A stretch of 64,000 bases of DNA, taken from assembly GCF_001310635.1 (NCBI RefSeq), contig NZ_BAXR01000002.1, positions 248,001 through 312,000 of the forward strand, given 5' to 3'. Positions 1-7,397 of this stretch are shown here, in pieces. Position 1 is the stretch's first letter, and every line of letters begins with the position of its first letter. The notes beneath the pieces were generated by a model, which saw nothing but the letters and a program-made list of their open reading frames with translations, ran no database searches and was not told the DNA's origin. Source of the DNA: Bacillus sp. JCM 19034. GTDB taxonomy: Bacteria; Bacillota; Bacilli; Bacillales; Bacillaceae_D. The position numbers and the translations under genes were made by a program.

Positions 1-125
1 TAATTGAGTGATGTTTGTGCATTCGTTATCGCACATAGAACAGATTGAATGTAGGGAAGTTCCGTTTCTAAGATAAGGTAGCCTTGTGCGTTTAAATGAG
101 ATTGGATCATCTCTACTTGATACAT
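1..125 (-). CDS. N-terminal part of an unidentified protein (cut by window edge)
   Basis: Reading leftward from an ATG at 125, an open frame of 41 codons runs off the window edge. The start MYQVEMIQSHLNAQGYLI is preceded by a strong ribosome binding site (AGGAGGG, about 6 nt upstream), which supports a real gene. I do not recognise the family from this fragment. It is divergent from the flavin oxidoreductase at 255, and the roughly 130 bp between them presumably holds both promoters. Confidence 0.6.
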   Translation of the reverse strand, partial: MYQVEMIQSHLNAQGYLILETELPYIQSVLCAITNAQTSLN

Positions 126-254
126 TTTTTCCCTCCTATTGGCGTATGATGTAAATATTATATGAGAAGGTAAGGAAAGGAATGTCCGGTGTTTTTTAGT
201 ACATACTATTTTTAGCTGTATTTCTTAAATGATCTAAAAAAGGAGAGCGAGAAC

Positions 255-1378
255 ATGAACGCAAAATATCAAAAGCTATTTTCCCCCTTAACCTTTGGCA
301 ACGGTATTGAACTGAAGAACCGATTGGTGATGGCACCGATGACAAATTATTCTTCAAATCCAGATGGAACGGTAACAGATGAAGAGGTGAGCTATTATGC
401 TCGTCGATCTAAAGGGGTTAGCATGGTGATAACTGCTTGTACATATGTTACGCCAAACGGAAAAGGATTTCATAACGAATTTGCCGGTGATCGAGATGAA
501 ATGATACCAAGCCTAACACAATTAGCACAAGCAATCCAAGAACAAGGGGCTAAAGCGATCTTACAAATTTTCCATGGAGGAAGAATGTGTCCGCCAGAGT
601 TAGTACCTAACGGTGATGTTGTAAGTGCTAGTGCGATTCCTGCTGAAGGAGAGGATGCTCCGACGCCGCATGCTTTGAGTGAGTTAGAGGTGGAAGAAAT
701 CATTGATGCTTTTGGTGAAACAACACGACGTGCAATTGAAGCTGGCTATGATGGGGTTGAGATCCATGGAGCAAACGGTTATTTAATCCAACAATTCTTC
801 TCACCTCATTCTAATCGCCGTGAAGATCGGTTTGGGGGAAGCTTGGAAAAACGTATGACCTTCCCGCTTGCCGTTGTAGATAAAGTAAGAAGTATCGTAA
901 AGGAACATGCTAAATCTCCATTTATCGTAGGGTATCGGTTTTCCCCAGAGGAACCTGAGACACCAGGTATCACAATGCAGATACTCTAACATTAGTTGAT
1001 ACGTTAGCCGATAAAGGTTTAGATTACTTACATGTTTCATTATTCGACTTTTTCCAAAAAGCAAGGAGAGGGGTAGACGATCTAAATAAAACACGAATAG
1101 ACTATTTACTCGAAACAATCAATGATCGTGTTCCGTTAATTGGAGTAGGCTCAATTTATACAGCTGAAGATGCTCGTAAAGCATTTGAGACCGGAGTCCC
1201 TCTTCTTGCATTAGGCAGAGAGCTCATCATTGATCCAGACTGGGTACAAAAAGTTGCTGATGGACGCGAAGATGAAATTGTGACAAAACTTGATAAGGGT
1301 AAGCAAAAAGAGTTAGTTGTACCAGATCCATTATGGAAACAAATTATCAGTACTCCAGGCTGGTTTCCTGGAGTATAA
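255..1378 (+). CDS. yqiG: NADH-dependent flavin oxidoreductase, Old Yellow Enzyme family (YqiG-like), one frameshift
   Basis: FMN-dependent ene-reductase of the Old Yellow Enzyme / NADH:flavin oxidoreductase TIM-barrel family, about 374 aa, matching B. subtilis YqiG in length and pattern. Visible family signatures are the N-terminal LFSPLTFGNGIELKNRLVMAPMT (FMN-binding strand), EIHGANGYLIQQFFSPHSNRR (active-site loop with the YLIxQFxSP motif) and the C-terminal VGSIYTAEDARKAFETGV phosphate-binding part. The frame is lost around 976: the first frame stops at 989 after GITMQIL, while the -1 partner frame continues with DTLTLVDTLADKGLDYLHVS to a stop at 1378. One base missing in ATG(G)CAGATAC would restore it. 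The start ATG at 255 follows AGGAGAG. Physiological substrate unknown; cytosolic. Confidence 0.85.
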
Positions 1379-1622
1379 AAGTGAGAGGACCCCTAGGTTA
1401 GCTATTAAAGCACCCTTGTTTAATCGAATAAAGACTTGTCAAATTGCTTTCCCTTAAGGATTCCCCTACTCTCCAGCCCTGCCACTGATTTCAAAAATAC
1501 TGATTTAACTCTAAAATACTCAAGTCCTGCCAAGCGATACAAAGCACTTTTGAAGAGACAGGTTAAGTACCTTCTAGATGTATTATACTTATAAAATCCC
1601 TTTATAATTTTGTTTAGAAATC

Positions 1623-1651
1623 TTGTTCAATGACTATTCGAGATGTATAAT
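1623..1651 (+). promoter_or_regulatory. Putative sigma-A promoter of the candidate small RNA
   Basis: TTGTTC at 1623-1628 and TATAAT at 1646-1651 are separated by exactly 17 bp. No ORF lies between this promoter and the terminator at 1688-1731, so a short non-coding transcript is the simplest reading. Confidence 0.4.
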
Positions 1652-1657
1652 GCCAAG

Positions 1658-1731
1658 AAATCTAGGATGATCTAACCGTTATCATATAACCTTTCTAAAC
1701 ACGTACATAATTGTTTAGAAAGGTTTTTTAT
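1658..1731 (+). ncRNA. Candidate small RNA of about 74 nt
   Basis: Inferred only from signals: a promoter with an ideal -10 box ends at 1651 and a strong intrinsic terminator ends at about 1731, with no start codon plus RBS in between. The 3' half is the terminator stem. No match to a known RNA family is recognised. It could instead be the end of a longer untranslated transcript. Confidence 0.3.
1688..1731 (+). terminator. Rho-independent terminator
   Basis: A perfect 13-bp inverted repeat AACCTTTCTAAAC / GTTTAGAAAGGTT (1688-1700 and 1713-1725) is followed by a T run. It is polar on the + strand; the other strand has no T run. Confidence 0.8.
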
Positions 1732-1907
1732 TTGGGGTATTAGGATTATCGTGTGGAAAACTCAAATAATTATATTAATGTTCATAAAACATAAATCGGA
1801 TAATTGTGTGGAATTTTTATTTCAGATGTATCAATGAAAACCGATACATTTAGAATGAAAGTAATATTTTGTAAAATGCCTTTTACTACCGAATAGTAAT
1901 TGTTGTA

Positions 1908-1936
1908 TTGACTGCAAAGTTCTCTCATGATAATAT
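1908..1936 (+). promoter_or_regulatory. Sigma-A promoter of the TetR-regulated operon
   Basis: TTGACT at 1908-1913, a 17-bp spacer, and TAATAT at 1931-1936. It reads into the membrane protein at 2013. The operator palindrome directly abuts the -10 box, so a bound repressor would cover the transcription start. Confidence 0.7.
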
Positions 1937-1952
1937 TTGATTGATCAATCAA
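1937..1952. promoter_or_regulatory. 16-bp palindromic operator, probable TetR site
   Basis: TTGATTGATCAATCAA is a perfect palindrome immediately downstream of the -10 hexamer. Its size and symmetry fit TetR-family operators, and the operon it controls encodes a TetR regulator as its last gene (3842), so autorepression is inferred. Confidence 0.65.
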
Positions 1953-2012
1953 TCAGTAAAATAGTTAACCAGTCAAAAAGTATATCATCTTTTTAATAAT
2001 TTGGAGGAAACA

Positions 2013-3095
2013 ATGAAGAATAAAAACTCTGAAACGCTTACACAGGTAAAAAATGAGTCTGGATGTGGTAAATACAAGACACAGTTCCTACCAGTACTCG
2101 GATTACTATTATTTGCACCATTTACTGCAGAGTACATTATAGGATATCTCGATGTAACAGGGAATTTTGGGTTAATGTTCTTATATTTAATATTTTTTGG
2201 ACCATTGTACGGTGGAGCAGCATTAATTATACGGGAAGTTACACGCCGTGCTGGTCTTGGCTGGCTAACAATGACTATTCTTGCTTTTGCATTTAGTTTA
2301 TTTCAAGCAGGCTTGATCGATCATGGTTTATTCAACCCGGTATTTCGGGACATTGATTATTGGCAAGATTTGCGTGATCCAACTTATATTTCCGTTCTAG
2401 GTATTAGTGCATACCAGGCTGTTGATTTTATAAGTGGACACGTCATTTGGAGTATTACTGTTCCCATCGTGATCATGGAGATATTCTATCCAAATCGTAA
2501 AAGAGACCCGTGGTTAAGTAATGTAAGTTTGACCATTATCACCATTCTATATTTATTTGCTTCTGTATTCATTTTTCAAGACCAAGTGACAATGGACCAA
2601 TTTCTTCCATCAGTAACGCAATTCTTTGTTACTGGAATCATTGTTATCGCTTTGATAATTGCTTCGTTTACTGTTGGAAAACACAACTTGACACGCATTG
2701 ATAAACCAGCTCCTAAGCCTTTTTTTGTTGGAGCGGTGACGCTCTTCCTGCTAAGTATGCACACTATCATTGAATTATTAGCAGTTTTACTGGGGGATTC
2801 CGCGAATTTTATGATGGAGTGGCCAGGTGTCATATTAAGATTGATGTCATTATCATTGCTTGGTTATTTGATTTTAGTTTGGTCAAAGCAAAAAGGGTGG
2901 AATTCCATGCACCATCTTGCTTTAGCGGGTGGTGCCATTTTGACGAGAACTTGGATTGCTTTTCTAATCCAGCCTCTCGGAAATGTACCGTCATCTGATA
3001 AACTAATAGGAAACACGATTTTCTTATTAGGTGCAATTGTGCTAATCCTTTTTGGTATATATGTCATACGCAAAAAAACAATCAAAGTAAACTAA
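2013..3095 (+). CDS. Polytopic membrane protein of unknown function
   Basis: A 360-residue integral membrane protein with about ten hydrophobic segments (for example near residues 26-45, 53-75, 85-105, 135-155, 170-190, 205-222, 238-262, 275-290 and 335-352) and a short basic C-terminus. The ATG at 2013 is preferred over the in-frame TTG at 2001 because that TTG lies inside the RBS (TTGGAGGAAA). No family-defining motif is recognised. It is first in an operon with a YqeB-like protein and a TetR regulator, behind a promoter with an overlapping palindrome. A TetR-controlled membrane protein is often a transporter or a membrane stress protein, but the sequence does not decide this. Confidence 0.75.
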   Translation: MKNKNSETLTQVKNESGCGKYKTQFLPVLGLLLFAPFTAEYIIGYLDVTGNFGLMFLYLIFFGPLYGGAALIIREVTRRAGLGWLTMTILAFAFSLFQAGLIDHGLFNPVFRDIDYWQDLRDPTYISVLGISAYQAVDFISGHVIWSITVPIVIMEIFYPNRKRDPWLSNVSLTIITILYLFASVFIFQDQVTMDQFLPSVTQFFVTGIIVIALIIASFTVGKHNLTRIDKPAPKPFFVGAVTLFLLSMHTIIELLAVLLGDSANFMMEWPGVILRLMSLSLLGYLILVWSKQKGWNSMHHLALAGGAILTRTWIAFLIQPLGNVPSSDKLIGNTIFLLGAIVLILFGIYVIRKKTIKVN

Positions 3096-3158
3096 GAAAT
3101 CAATCAGATTGTCAATAAATTTGTTGAGTTGTATATTTTGAAATGGAGGAGAAGAGTA

Positions 3159-3845
3159 ATGAATAACGAAACAGTCCTAGGTTTATCAAATGTTGATAAA
3201 GCTATACTTATCATTGTGCCACCGATTCTTGGAGCATTGCTCGGTTGGTTTATACCAACTATTGCCGAATGGGCAATAAAGATACCTTTTATTCCTTTTG
3301 AAGGAGTGCTTGAATGGATTGCTACATTGGAAAGCCAATGGGTTTCGGTTATAGGAGTCATTTTAGGTGTGATTGCTGGAGTATTCTTTGTATTCTATGC
3401 CTTTAGCGAAACTCTTAGAATAACTATTACAGATGAGGAAGTGAATTTGAATTTCAAGGAAAAAGTAAATAATATTCATAAAACAGAAACCTCAGCTATT
3501 TACATGGAGGGAAAAGATCTTGTCTTCTTAAGCACCGAAGGAAATGAATTGTTCCGAGGACAGCCTGAATTGAAGAAGGTATTAGTATCGGAGGCTTTTA
3601 GACAACATAGGTATCCGTGGAAAGATAAAGACCCTTTCGAGAATCAATATCAGCGTTGGGTAGCTGACCATCCGGACTTTCCTCCGCATGTCAATGCCCT
3701 GCTGTCAGCAAGGGAACAAGCTTTAAAGAATGAAGAAAAAGAAGAAGCTAAAGCTCTTCGAAAAGATTTGGTTAATAATGGAGTTGTTCTTCGTGATGAA
3801 GATAGCCGGCAGTATGTAAGAATAGTTAGAGGTGAGGATAAATGA
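3159..3845 (+). CDS. yqeB: YqeB-like membrane protein
   Basis: A 228-residue protein with two N-terminal transmembrane segments (about residues 12-36 and 58-85), then a soluble C-terminal half that is rich in Lys and Glu. It opens MNNETVLGLSNVDKAILI and has the size and layout I associate with the uncharacterised B. subtilis YqeB; this assignment is from memory of the family, not a search. The start is set at ATG 3159 behind GGAGGAGAAGAG; an upstream in-frame ATG at 3129 lacks an RBS. Its stop overlaps the start of the TetR gene (ATGA at 3842-3845), so the two are translationally coupled. Confidence 0.65.
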   Translation: MNNETVLGLSNVDKAILIIVPPILGALLGWFIPTIAEWAIKIPFIPFEGVLEWIATLESQWVSVIGVILGVIAGVFFVFYAFSETLRITITDEEVNLNFKEKVNNIHKTETSAIYMEGKDLVFLSTEGNELFRGQPELKKVLVSEAFRQHRYPWKDKDPFENQYQRWVADHPDFPPHVNALLSAREQALKNEEKEEAKALRKDLVNNGVVLRDEDSRQYVRIVRGEDK

Positions 3846-4467
3846 AAGAAGATCAAAAAAAGGAAGGTAAACAGTCATTTATCGCTGAAGCAAGACGTGA
3901 ACAAATTATAATGGCGGCGATCAAAACACTTGATGAAATTGGTTACCTTAAAGCAAGCCTTGCACAAATTGCAAAAAAGGCAGGGGTTAGCACAGCACTG
4001 ATTTCTTATCACTTTGCAGATAAAAGCGATTTGATGAATCATCTGCTGACAAATCTGCTAGAAAGCTCAACAACATATATTTTAGAGAGAGTACATCGGG
4101 AAGGTACGAATCATGGGAAGATAAAGGCCTTTATTATGGCAAGCCTAGCTTATCAAGGTACGCACCCTGCACGTAATACGGCTCTGATAGAAATTATCTT
4201 TAATGCCAGAACACCTGATAATATTCCGTATTATAAGTTAGGTAACGATGAAGATGAAGACCCAATCATGAATGAGCTTCGGTTAATCTTGCATGATGGA
4301 CAAGCAAAAGGGGAATTTGGGAAATTTAACATAGATGTCATGGCCAATATGATTCAAGGAGCAATTGGAGAGTATATGTTTAATACTGATATAACAAAAA
4401 AGTTGACTTGAATACGTATAGTAGCGAACTTGTAAACATTGTTAATCAAGCATTAAAAGGGTATTAG
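3842..4467 (+). CDS. TetR-family transcriptional regulator, one frameshift near the C-terminus
   Basis: The N-terminal helix-turn-helix is clear: EQIIMAAIKTLDEIGYLKAS followed by LAQIAKKAGVSTALISYHF and ADKSDLMNHLL, the standard TetR DNA-binding layout at residues 18-67. The ligand domain is unassigned. The first frame ends at 4411, but a one-base loss in the A6 run at 4396-4401 explains this: the next frame continues VDLNTYSSELVNIVNQALKGY to a stop at 4467, a typical TetR C-terminal helix, giving about 208 aa. Overlapping start with the previous gene; predicted to autorepress through the palindrome at 1937-1952. Inducer unknown. Confidence 0.8.
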
Positions 4468-4560
4468 GGTGATGTTATTGTGACTTAATATGTTCTGTCT
4501 AATGCCGAGTTTGGTTGGCATTACTATTGTTTAATCTAAGTTACAATATTCATGTAAACC

Positions 4561-4586
4561 AAGGGCTGCTCGACAGCTCTTTTTTA
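4561..4586 (+). terminator. Rho-independent terminator (TetR operon)
   Basis: AGGGCTG / CAGCTCT stem with a 5-nt loop followed by TTTTTTATATTTTTT. It lies about 95 bp after the restored tetR stop and probably ends that operon. Confidence 0.6.
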
Positions 4587-4641
4587 TATTTTTTCTATCA
4601 AATAGGTTATTAAATTGAAGAATTTCGAAAGTGAAATATAA

Positions 4642-4850
4642 ATGTTAACCAATATGATTAATCGATTAAACTTTAAGGTTGTAGACATGAAAGAAAGTGA
4701 ATATGATGATAGATTCCTAGTGGAGTCTACTACTCCACCACCTTCACATTGTCCCAAATGCGGGTCAACATGGTAAAAAGGACCAAATTTTCTTTGATTT
4801 GCGAGTATAGACATAATCAACAATAATAAAACCATCTAAATGGGCCTAAG
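4642..4850 (+). pseudogene. ISL3-family transposase remnant (N-terminal zinc-finger part)
   Basis: The frame from 4642 gives MLTNMINRLNFKVVDMKESE, then TPPPSHCPKCGSTW and a stop at 4776. The ETTxPPxxCPxCGS pattern is the N-terminal zinc-binding region of ISL3-family transposases. After a frame change, KDQIFFDLR resembles the segment that follows it. Multiple stops then occur and no catalytic DDE region remains, so this is a degraded fragment rather than a sequencing artefact. Confidence 0.55.
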
Positions 4851-5049
4851 TGAACCAATGCTTTCTCTGTTAATGATCGATCTACTGATTCCAATCAAAG
4901 ACATACAAAATATTAATATTAATAGGGAAATGCCGAATAAAGTTTAACCATTAGGACAATGTCCTCCATTCTCGTGTTCTAGTCATTCAGGATGCTAGCC
5001 TCCCCGAAATTCCTCGGTACGGACCAAGGGGTGCGATAGTGACCCGCAG

Positions 5050-5076
5050 CGTGAATGCGGTGTTAGGCGAAGTTTC
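5050..5076 (+). repeat. Left inverted repeat of the GrpB cassette
   Basis: Carries CGTGAATGCGG (5050-5060) and GTTAGGC (5062-5068). The short palindrome CCGCA/TGCGG overlaps it at 5044-5060. It contains the last codons and stop of the GrpB gene on the minus strand. Confidence 0.6.
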
Positions 5077-5596
5077 TTCCTCTTCGATTCCACTCACGAG
5101 CATTATTCATTATTTCATCCATTACTTTAGACTTCTCATCAGAATACTTCAAAAGAGTATTAATTCCCTTATTAATTGTTAATTGCTTAAATCTTGAATA
5201 ATGGATAGCCTCATCCGGGTGGCTTCGCAAGTAATCCCGAAATAACAAATTATCATTCCAGAGCTGAGAGCCCCACAAAGTTATTTGCAAGTTAATATCT
5301 TTGTTATTCCGTTTACGGTAATATAATCGACCTGGGACCCCAGCTTCTCCGAATCCCTCATAACCTAATTTAGCAAGATTCTTCTCTAGTAATTCATCGA
5401 TCTCTAGAATTATTAGACCAATCATAATATCGATTATTGGTTTGGCGACCATACCTCTAATTGATGTACTTCCAATATGTTCAATTTCAATCGCTTTATC
5501 TGAGAAAACATGAAACAACTGTTGTTTCGCTTCATCATATATCTCTATCCAATCCGCCCGGTAGGAACTTAGGTGGACATTTTCATCTAACTTCAT
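5063..5596 (-). CDS. GrpB/UPF0157 family protein (nucleotidyltransferase-like fold)
   Basis: 177 aa, full length for the GrpB/UPF0157 family. The motif HIGSTSIRGMVAKPIIDIMIG (residues about 41-61) is the diagnostic glycine-serine and aspartate segment of the nucleotidyltransferase-like fold. The C-terminal half has LWNDNLLFRDYLRSHPDEA, also typical. Biochemical function is unknown for the family; the name GrpB does not mean GrpE-like activity. Start ATG at 5596 behind GGAG. It stands alone on the minus strand and is bounded by inverted repeats that resemble integron core sites. GrpB and acetyltransferase genes are frequent passengers of mobile cassettes. Both neighbours are decayed mobile elements. 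Confidence 0.85.
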   Translation of the reverse strand: MKLDENVHLSSYRADWIEIYDEAKQQLFHVFSDKAIEIEHIGSTSIRGMVAKPIIDIMIGLIILEIDELLEKNLAKLGYEGFGEAGVPGRLYYRKRNNKDINLQITLWGSQLWNDNLLFRDYLRSHPDEAIHYSRFKQLTINKGINTLLKYSDEKSKVMDEIMNNAREWNRRGRNFA

Positions 5597-5618
5597 AGAA
5601 TCAACTCCATAAATTAAG

Positions 5619-5648
5619 AAATTTCGCCTAACGTTCCCGCATTCACGA
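5619..5648 (-). repeat. Right inverted repeat of the GrpB cassette
   Basis: Inverted copy of 5050-5076 with a 3-nt length difference in the centre and one mismatch. It lies just upstream of the GrpB start region and doubles as the left arm of the attC-like structure at 5626-5775. Confidence 0.6.
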
Positions 5649-5775
5649 CGTCCACCGAAGGTGGATGTGTCCGGCTGATTCCGCTTCTTTGTATCTGAAA
5701 TCAGCTCCAGTCGAACTCTTCAACATCGCCTGGGCCGAGGGGCAACGCCCCGATGCGTGAATTATGGTGTTAGAC
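5626..5775 (+). repeat. attC-like folded site (150 bp)
   Basis: GCCTAAC at 5626-5632 fits RYYYAAC and GTTAGAC at 5769-5775 fits GTTRRRY. Next to them CCGCATTCACG (5638-5648) is nearly complementary to CGTGAATTATGG (5757-5768). Inside are hairpins TCCACC/GGTGGA (5651-5665), GCTGATT/AATCAGC (5674-5705) and GGGGC/GCCCC (5739-5751). This matches the architecture of an integron attC site at the upper end of its length range, but no intI gene is visible. Confidence 0.4.
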
Positions 5776-5965
5776 GAGCCGGAAGGAGGTGAGATCAGCC
5801 TTCCAAAATGCCGAAAACCCTTATGGATCAAGGGATTATGGTGTTTGTGAAATAATCCCAATCGACTGCAATATCCCGTATTTCGTGATAGTTATACGAA
5901 ACCCTCCATCCTACTTCGTATATCCGTTTTGGTTCTCATAACTCTCCATAGGGAGGATATGCGAA
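5649..5965. other. 317-bp non-coding stretch
   Basis: Holds the rest of the attC-like fold, a GGAAGG/CCTTCC hairpin at about 5780-5803, an inverted repeat TTTCGT-N9-ACGAAA at 5881-5901, and the RBS (GGGAGG at 5951-5956) of the decayed recombinase. No ORF seen. Confidence 0.5.
5881..5901. repeat. Candidate tyrosine-recombinase core site
   Basis: TTTCGT and ACGAAA arms are separated by 9 bp, located 64 bp before the start of a tyrosine-recombinase pseudogene. Short inverted arms with a 6-9 bp spacer are the usual geometry of recombinase core sites. Identification is by geometry and position only. Confidence 0.3.
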
Positions 5966-6429
5966 GTGCAAAACCAAAATCACTTCTCACCGAATGTAAA
6001 ATGGCACGATGCCGTACGGCTTTTTCTCCAAGGATTGCAAATCTCGAAACTTAACCAAGGAGAGCATTCGCCGCTACCGCAACGGTCTGGAAAAGCTCCG
6101 TCAACACCTGGTCACTCAAAAACTTCAATGGTCTGGCCCCTGTACTCCTTACCCATCACATCATACCAAGTATGCTGGAAGAGGGGCTCTCGCTCCGGAC
6201 AGTAAATGGCAATCTGTGCATTTAGAAGGAAATTTCCAAGTTTCTCTATGGAGAAGGACTGGCGGCACCCGATAGGTTAAAGCCGTTTAAGCTTCAACCC
6301 TCTATGGCTCATACCTTCACAGACGAGAATTTGCAACACTTGTTTGCCTTACCGAACCGCACAACCTTTACAGAATTTCGCAATTACGTGTTGTTTCCGG
6401 CTGTTCATATGACTTCTCCAGCCCAATGA
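5966..6429 (+). pseudogene. Decayed tyrosine recombinase, N-terminal two thirds
   Basis: Three frames must be joined to read it: MQNQNHFSPNVKWHDAVRLF from GTG 5966, then RNLTKESIRRYRNGLEKL, then PVLLTHHIIPSMLEEGLSLR and KPFKLQPSMAHTFTDENLQH. This is the SAM-like core-binding domain and the beginning of the catalytic domain of a XerC/D-like recombinase of about 300 aa. There is an in-frame TAG at 6223-6225 and the catalytic R-K-H-R-Y half is missing after 6429, where IS3 debris begins. Frameshifts plus a stop plus truncation show real decay. Confidence 0.65.
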
Positions 6430-6883
6430 ATCATATCGTTTTACGGCTTCACAACAATCTTCGACGTTGACGTCCTCGGGCCAAGAACCCAATGTCTACG
6501 GATGCTCTGTTTTAGGATGGTAGATGCTGGAATGGTTCACACTTAACAGCTCCGCTTGACGCTTGATCGTGGATTTTCGGAATCATGCCGTTCAATCATG
6601 GTCTTACGAGCCTTGAAAGATTCATTTGAGGCACCGTGAGTTGGCCGACCATTTTTTTGAGGTTTTCTTGCTTACGCTCGTACTCCTTTTTCATTTTTTC
6701 CGTCTTGCTGGTCTTCTTATCAATACCGTGGAAGCACGCTCTAGAAATTCCGCTTTCCATCGACTGACCATGACGGGCTCACTTCATACTTCGCTGCGTT
6801 TTCATTAACCGTCTGTTGCTCTTGTATAACTTCCATCACAACCTACGTCTAAATTCTGAGGTATATCGATTCCGTTTCTCCAT
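6430..6883 (-). pseudogene. IS3-family (IS150-type) transposase remnant, orfA and start of orfB
   Basis: On the minus strand from ATG 6883: MEKRNRYTSEFRRRL, then in another frame EVIQEQQTVNENAAKYEVSP, then KKTSKTEKMKKEYERKQENL and KMVGQLT, the HTH and leucine-zipper parts of an IS150-type OrfA. Next, ARKTMIERHDSENPRSS and RQAELLSVN are the opening of OrfB. A last piece, WPEDVNVEDCCEAVKRY, may be a distant OrfB segment. Several frame changes and loss of most of the DDE domain mark it as defunct. It truncates the recombinase pseudogene. Confidence 0.65.
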
Positions 6884-7332
6884 TGAATCATTAACTTATT
6901 TATCACTCTCCCGTGTCTCAGCCTATGGGAGCATTATAGTTTGCGGATGGTGACATGTCAAAAAGAGCTTTCTCCACTTGTGGAGTAGCGTGATTTTCTA
7001 GATTTGTTCGGATGGACAAGAATAAAGAAATGTAAATAGACCATTCTGCCATACTTGGCAGAAATCTTCACAAATTTGTTATAAACCACTAAACAAGTCG
7101 TATCAATGGTACGTCTTTTTTGTTGTCCAAATAAAAAGGATATAATCCCTTATATCCGTCCAGCCACGTAATTAGTAAGTTTATAAGCTCCCGCAGGTTC
7201 CCGCAAAGTTACCGCAATTCATTGCGGGAGATAACACTATTTTACAAAGCTGAAAACAAACGAAAAACCCTAGAACACTTGATATACCAAGGTTTCTAGG
7301 GTTCTGAAAACTGTTAAAAAATAAGCTCTGAA
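6884..7332. other. 449-bp non-coding stretch outside the island
   Basis: Up to about 7130 nothing is assignable beyond probable IS flank. At 7188-7231 there are four CCCGCA/ACCGCA-type repeats, one inverted. At 7262-7303 lies a terminator that is probably the original rpsD terminator displaced by the island. Confidence 0.45.
7262..7303 (-). terminator. Displaced original rpsD terminator (probable)
   Basis: Stem AACCCTAGAA / TTCTAGGGTT followed on the minus strand by a T run. It sits about 30 bp beyond the displaced copy of the rpsD end, where a terminator would be expected in the uninterrupted chromosome. It may now serve the integrase gene. Confidence 0.65.
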
Positions 7333-7354
7333 ATTAACGAGAGTAGAACTCAAC
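7333..7354 (-). repeat. Left attachment-site copy (displaced end of rpsD)
   Basis: A 22-bp direct repeat, identical to 11999-12020, containing GAGAGTAGAACTCAAC. It corresponds to the rpsD stop codon and the preceding six codons, but here it is preceded by unrelated sequence on the coding side. Position next to the integrase 3' end fits the core of an attachment site. Confidence 0.8.
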
Positions 7355-7397
7355 AATTTTAAAAGTCCTTTATTTATCAAGGGTTGAAAGGGGTATT

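Larger units (their letters stand above)
1379..2012. other. 634-bp intergenic region with a candidate sRNA and the TetR-operon promoter
   Basis: No convincing ORF. The first 240 bp show nothing recognisable. Then come a sigma-A-like promoter at 1623-1651 followed by a terminator at 1688-1731 (a possible small RNA), an inverted repeat TGTATC/GATACA at 1827-1848 that could be a regulatory site, and the promoter and operator of the next operon at 1908-1952. Confidence 0.6.
4468..5049. other. 582-bp region with IS debris
   Basis: Contains a hairpin AATGCC/GGCATT near 4502-4523, a terminator at 4561-4586, an ISL3-type transposase remnant (4642 to about 4850), and about 200 bp leading into the repeat at 5050 that I cannot assign. 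Confidence 0.5.
5050..5648. mobile_element. Single-gene cassette bounded by imperfect inverted repeats
   Basis: The left end (5050-5076) reads CGTGAATGCGG, T, GTTAGGCGAA, G, TTTC. The right end (5619-5648), read on the opposite strand, gives CGTGAATGCGG, GAAC, GTTAGGCGAA, A, TTTC. The repeats enclose exactly one gene, the GrpB-family CDS, whose stop codon lies inside the left repeat (GCCTAAC on its strand). The GTTAGGC and GCCTAAC heptamers fit the integron core consensus GTTRRRY/RYYYAAC. Whether this moves as a cassette is inference. Confidence 0.5.

Noticed and set aside
801-1118. 105-codon minus-strand ORF
   Set aside because: Overlaps the repaired yqiG reading frame and has no RBS.
5050-5775. 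A genuine class of integron with integrase
   Set aside because: No intI-like gene is visible; the only recombinase nearby is a XerC/D-type pseudogene, so only attC-like wording is justified.
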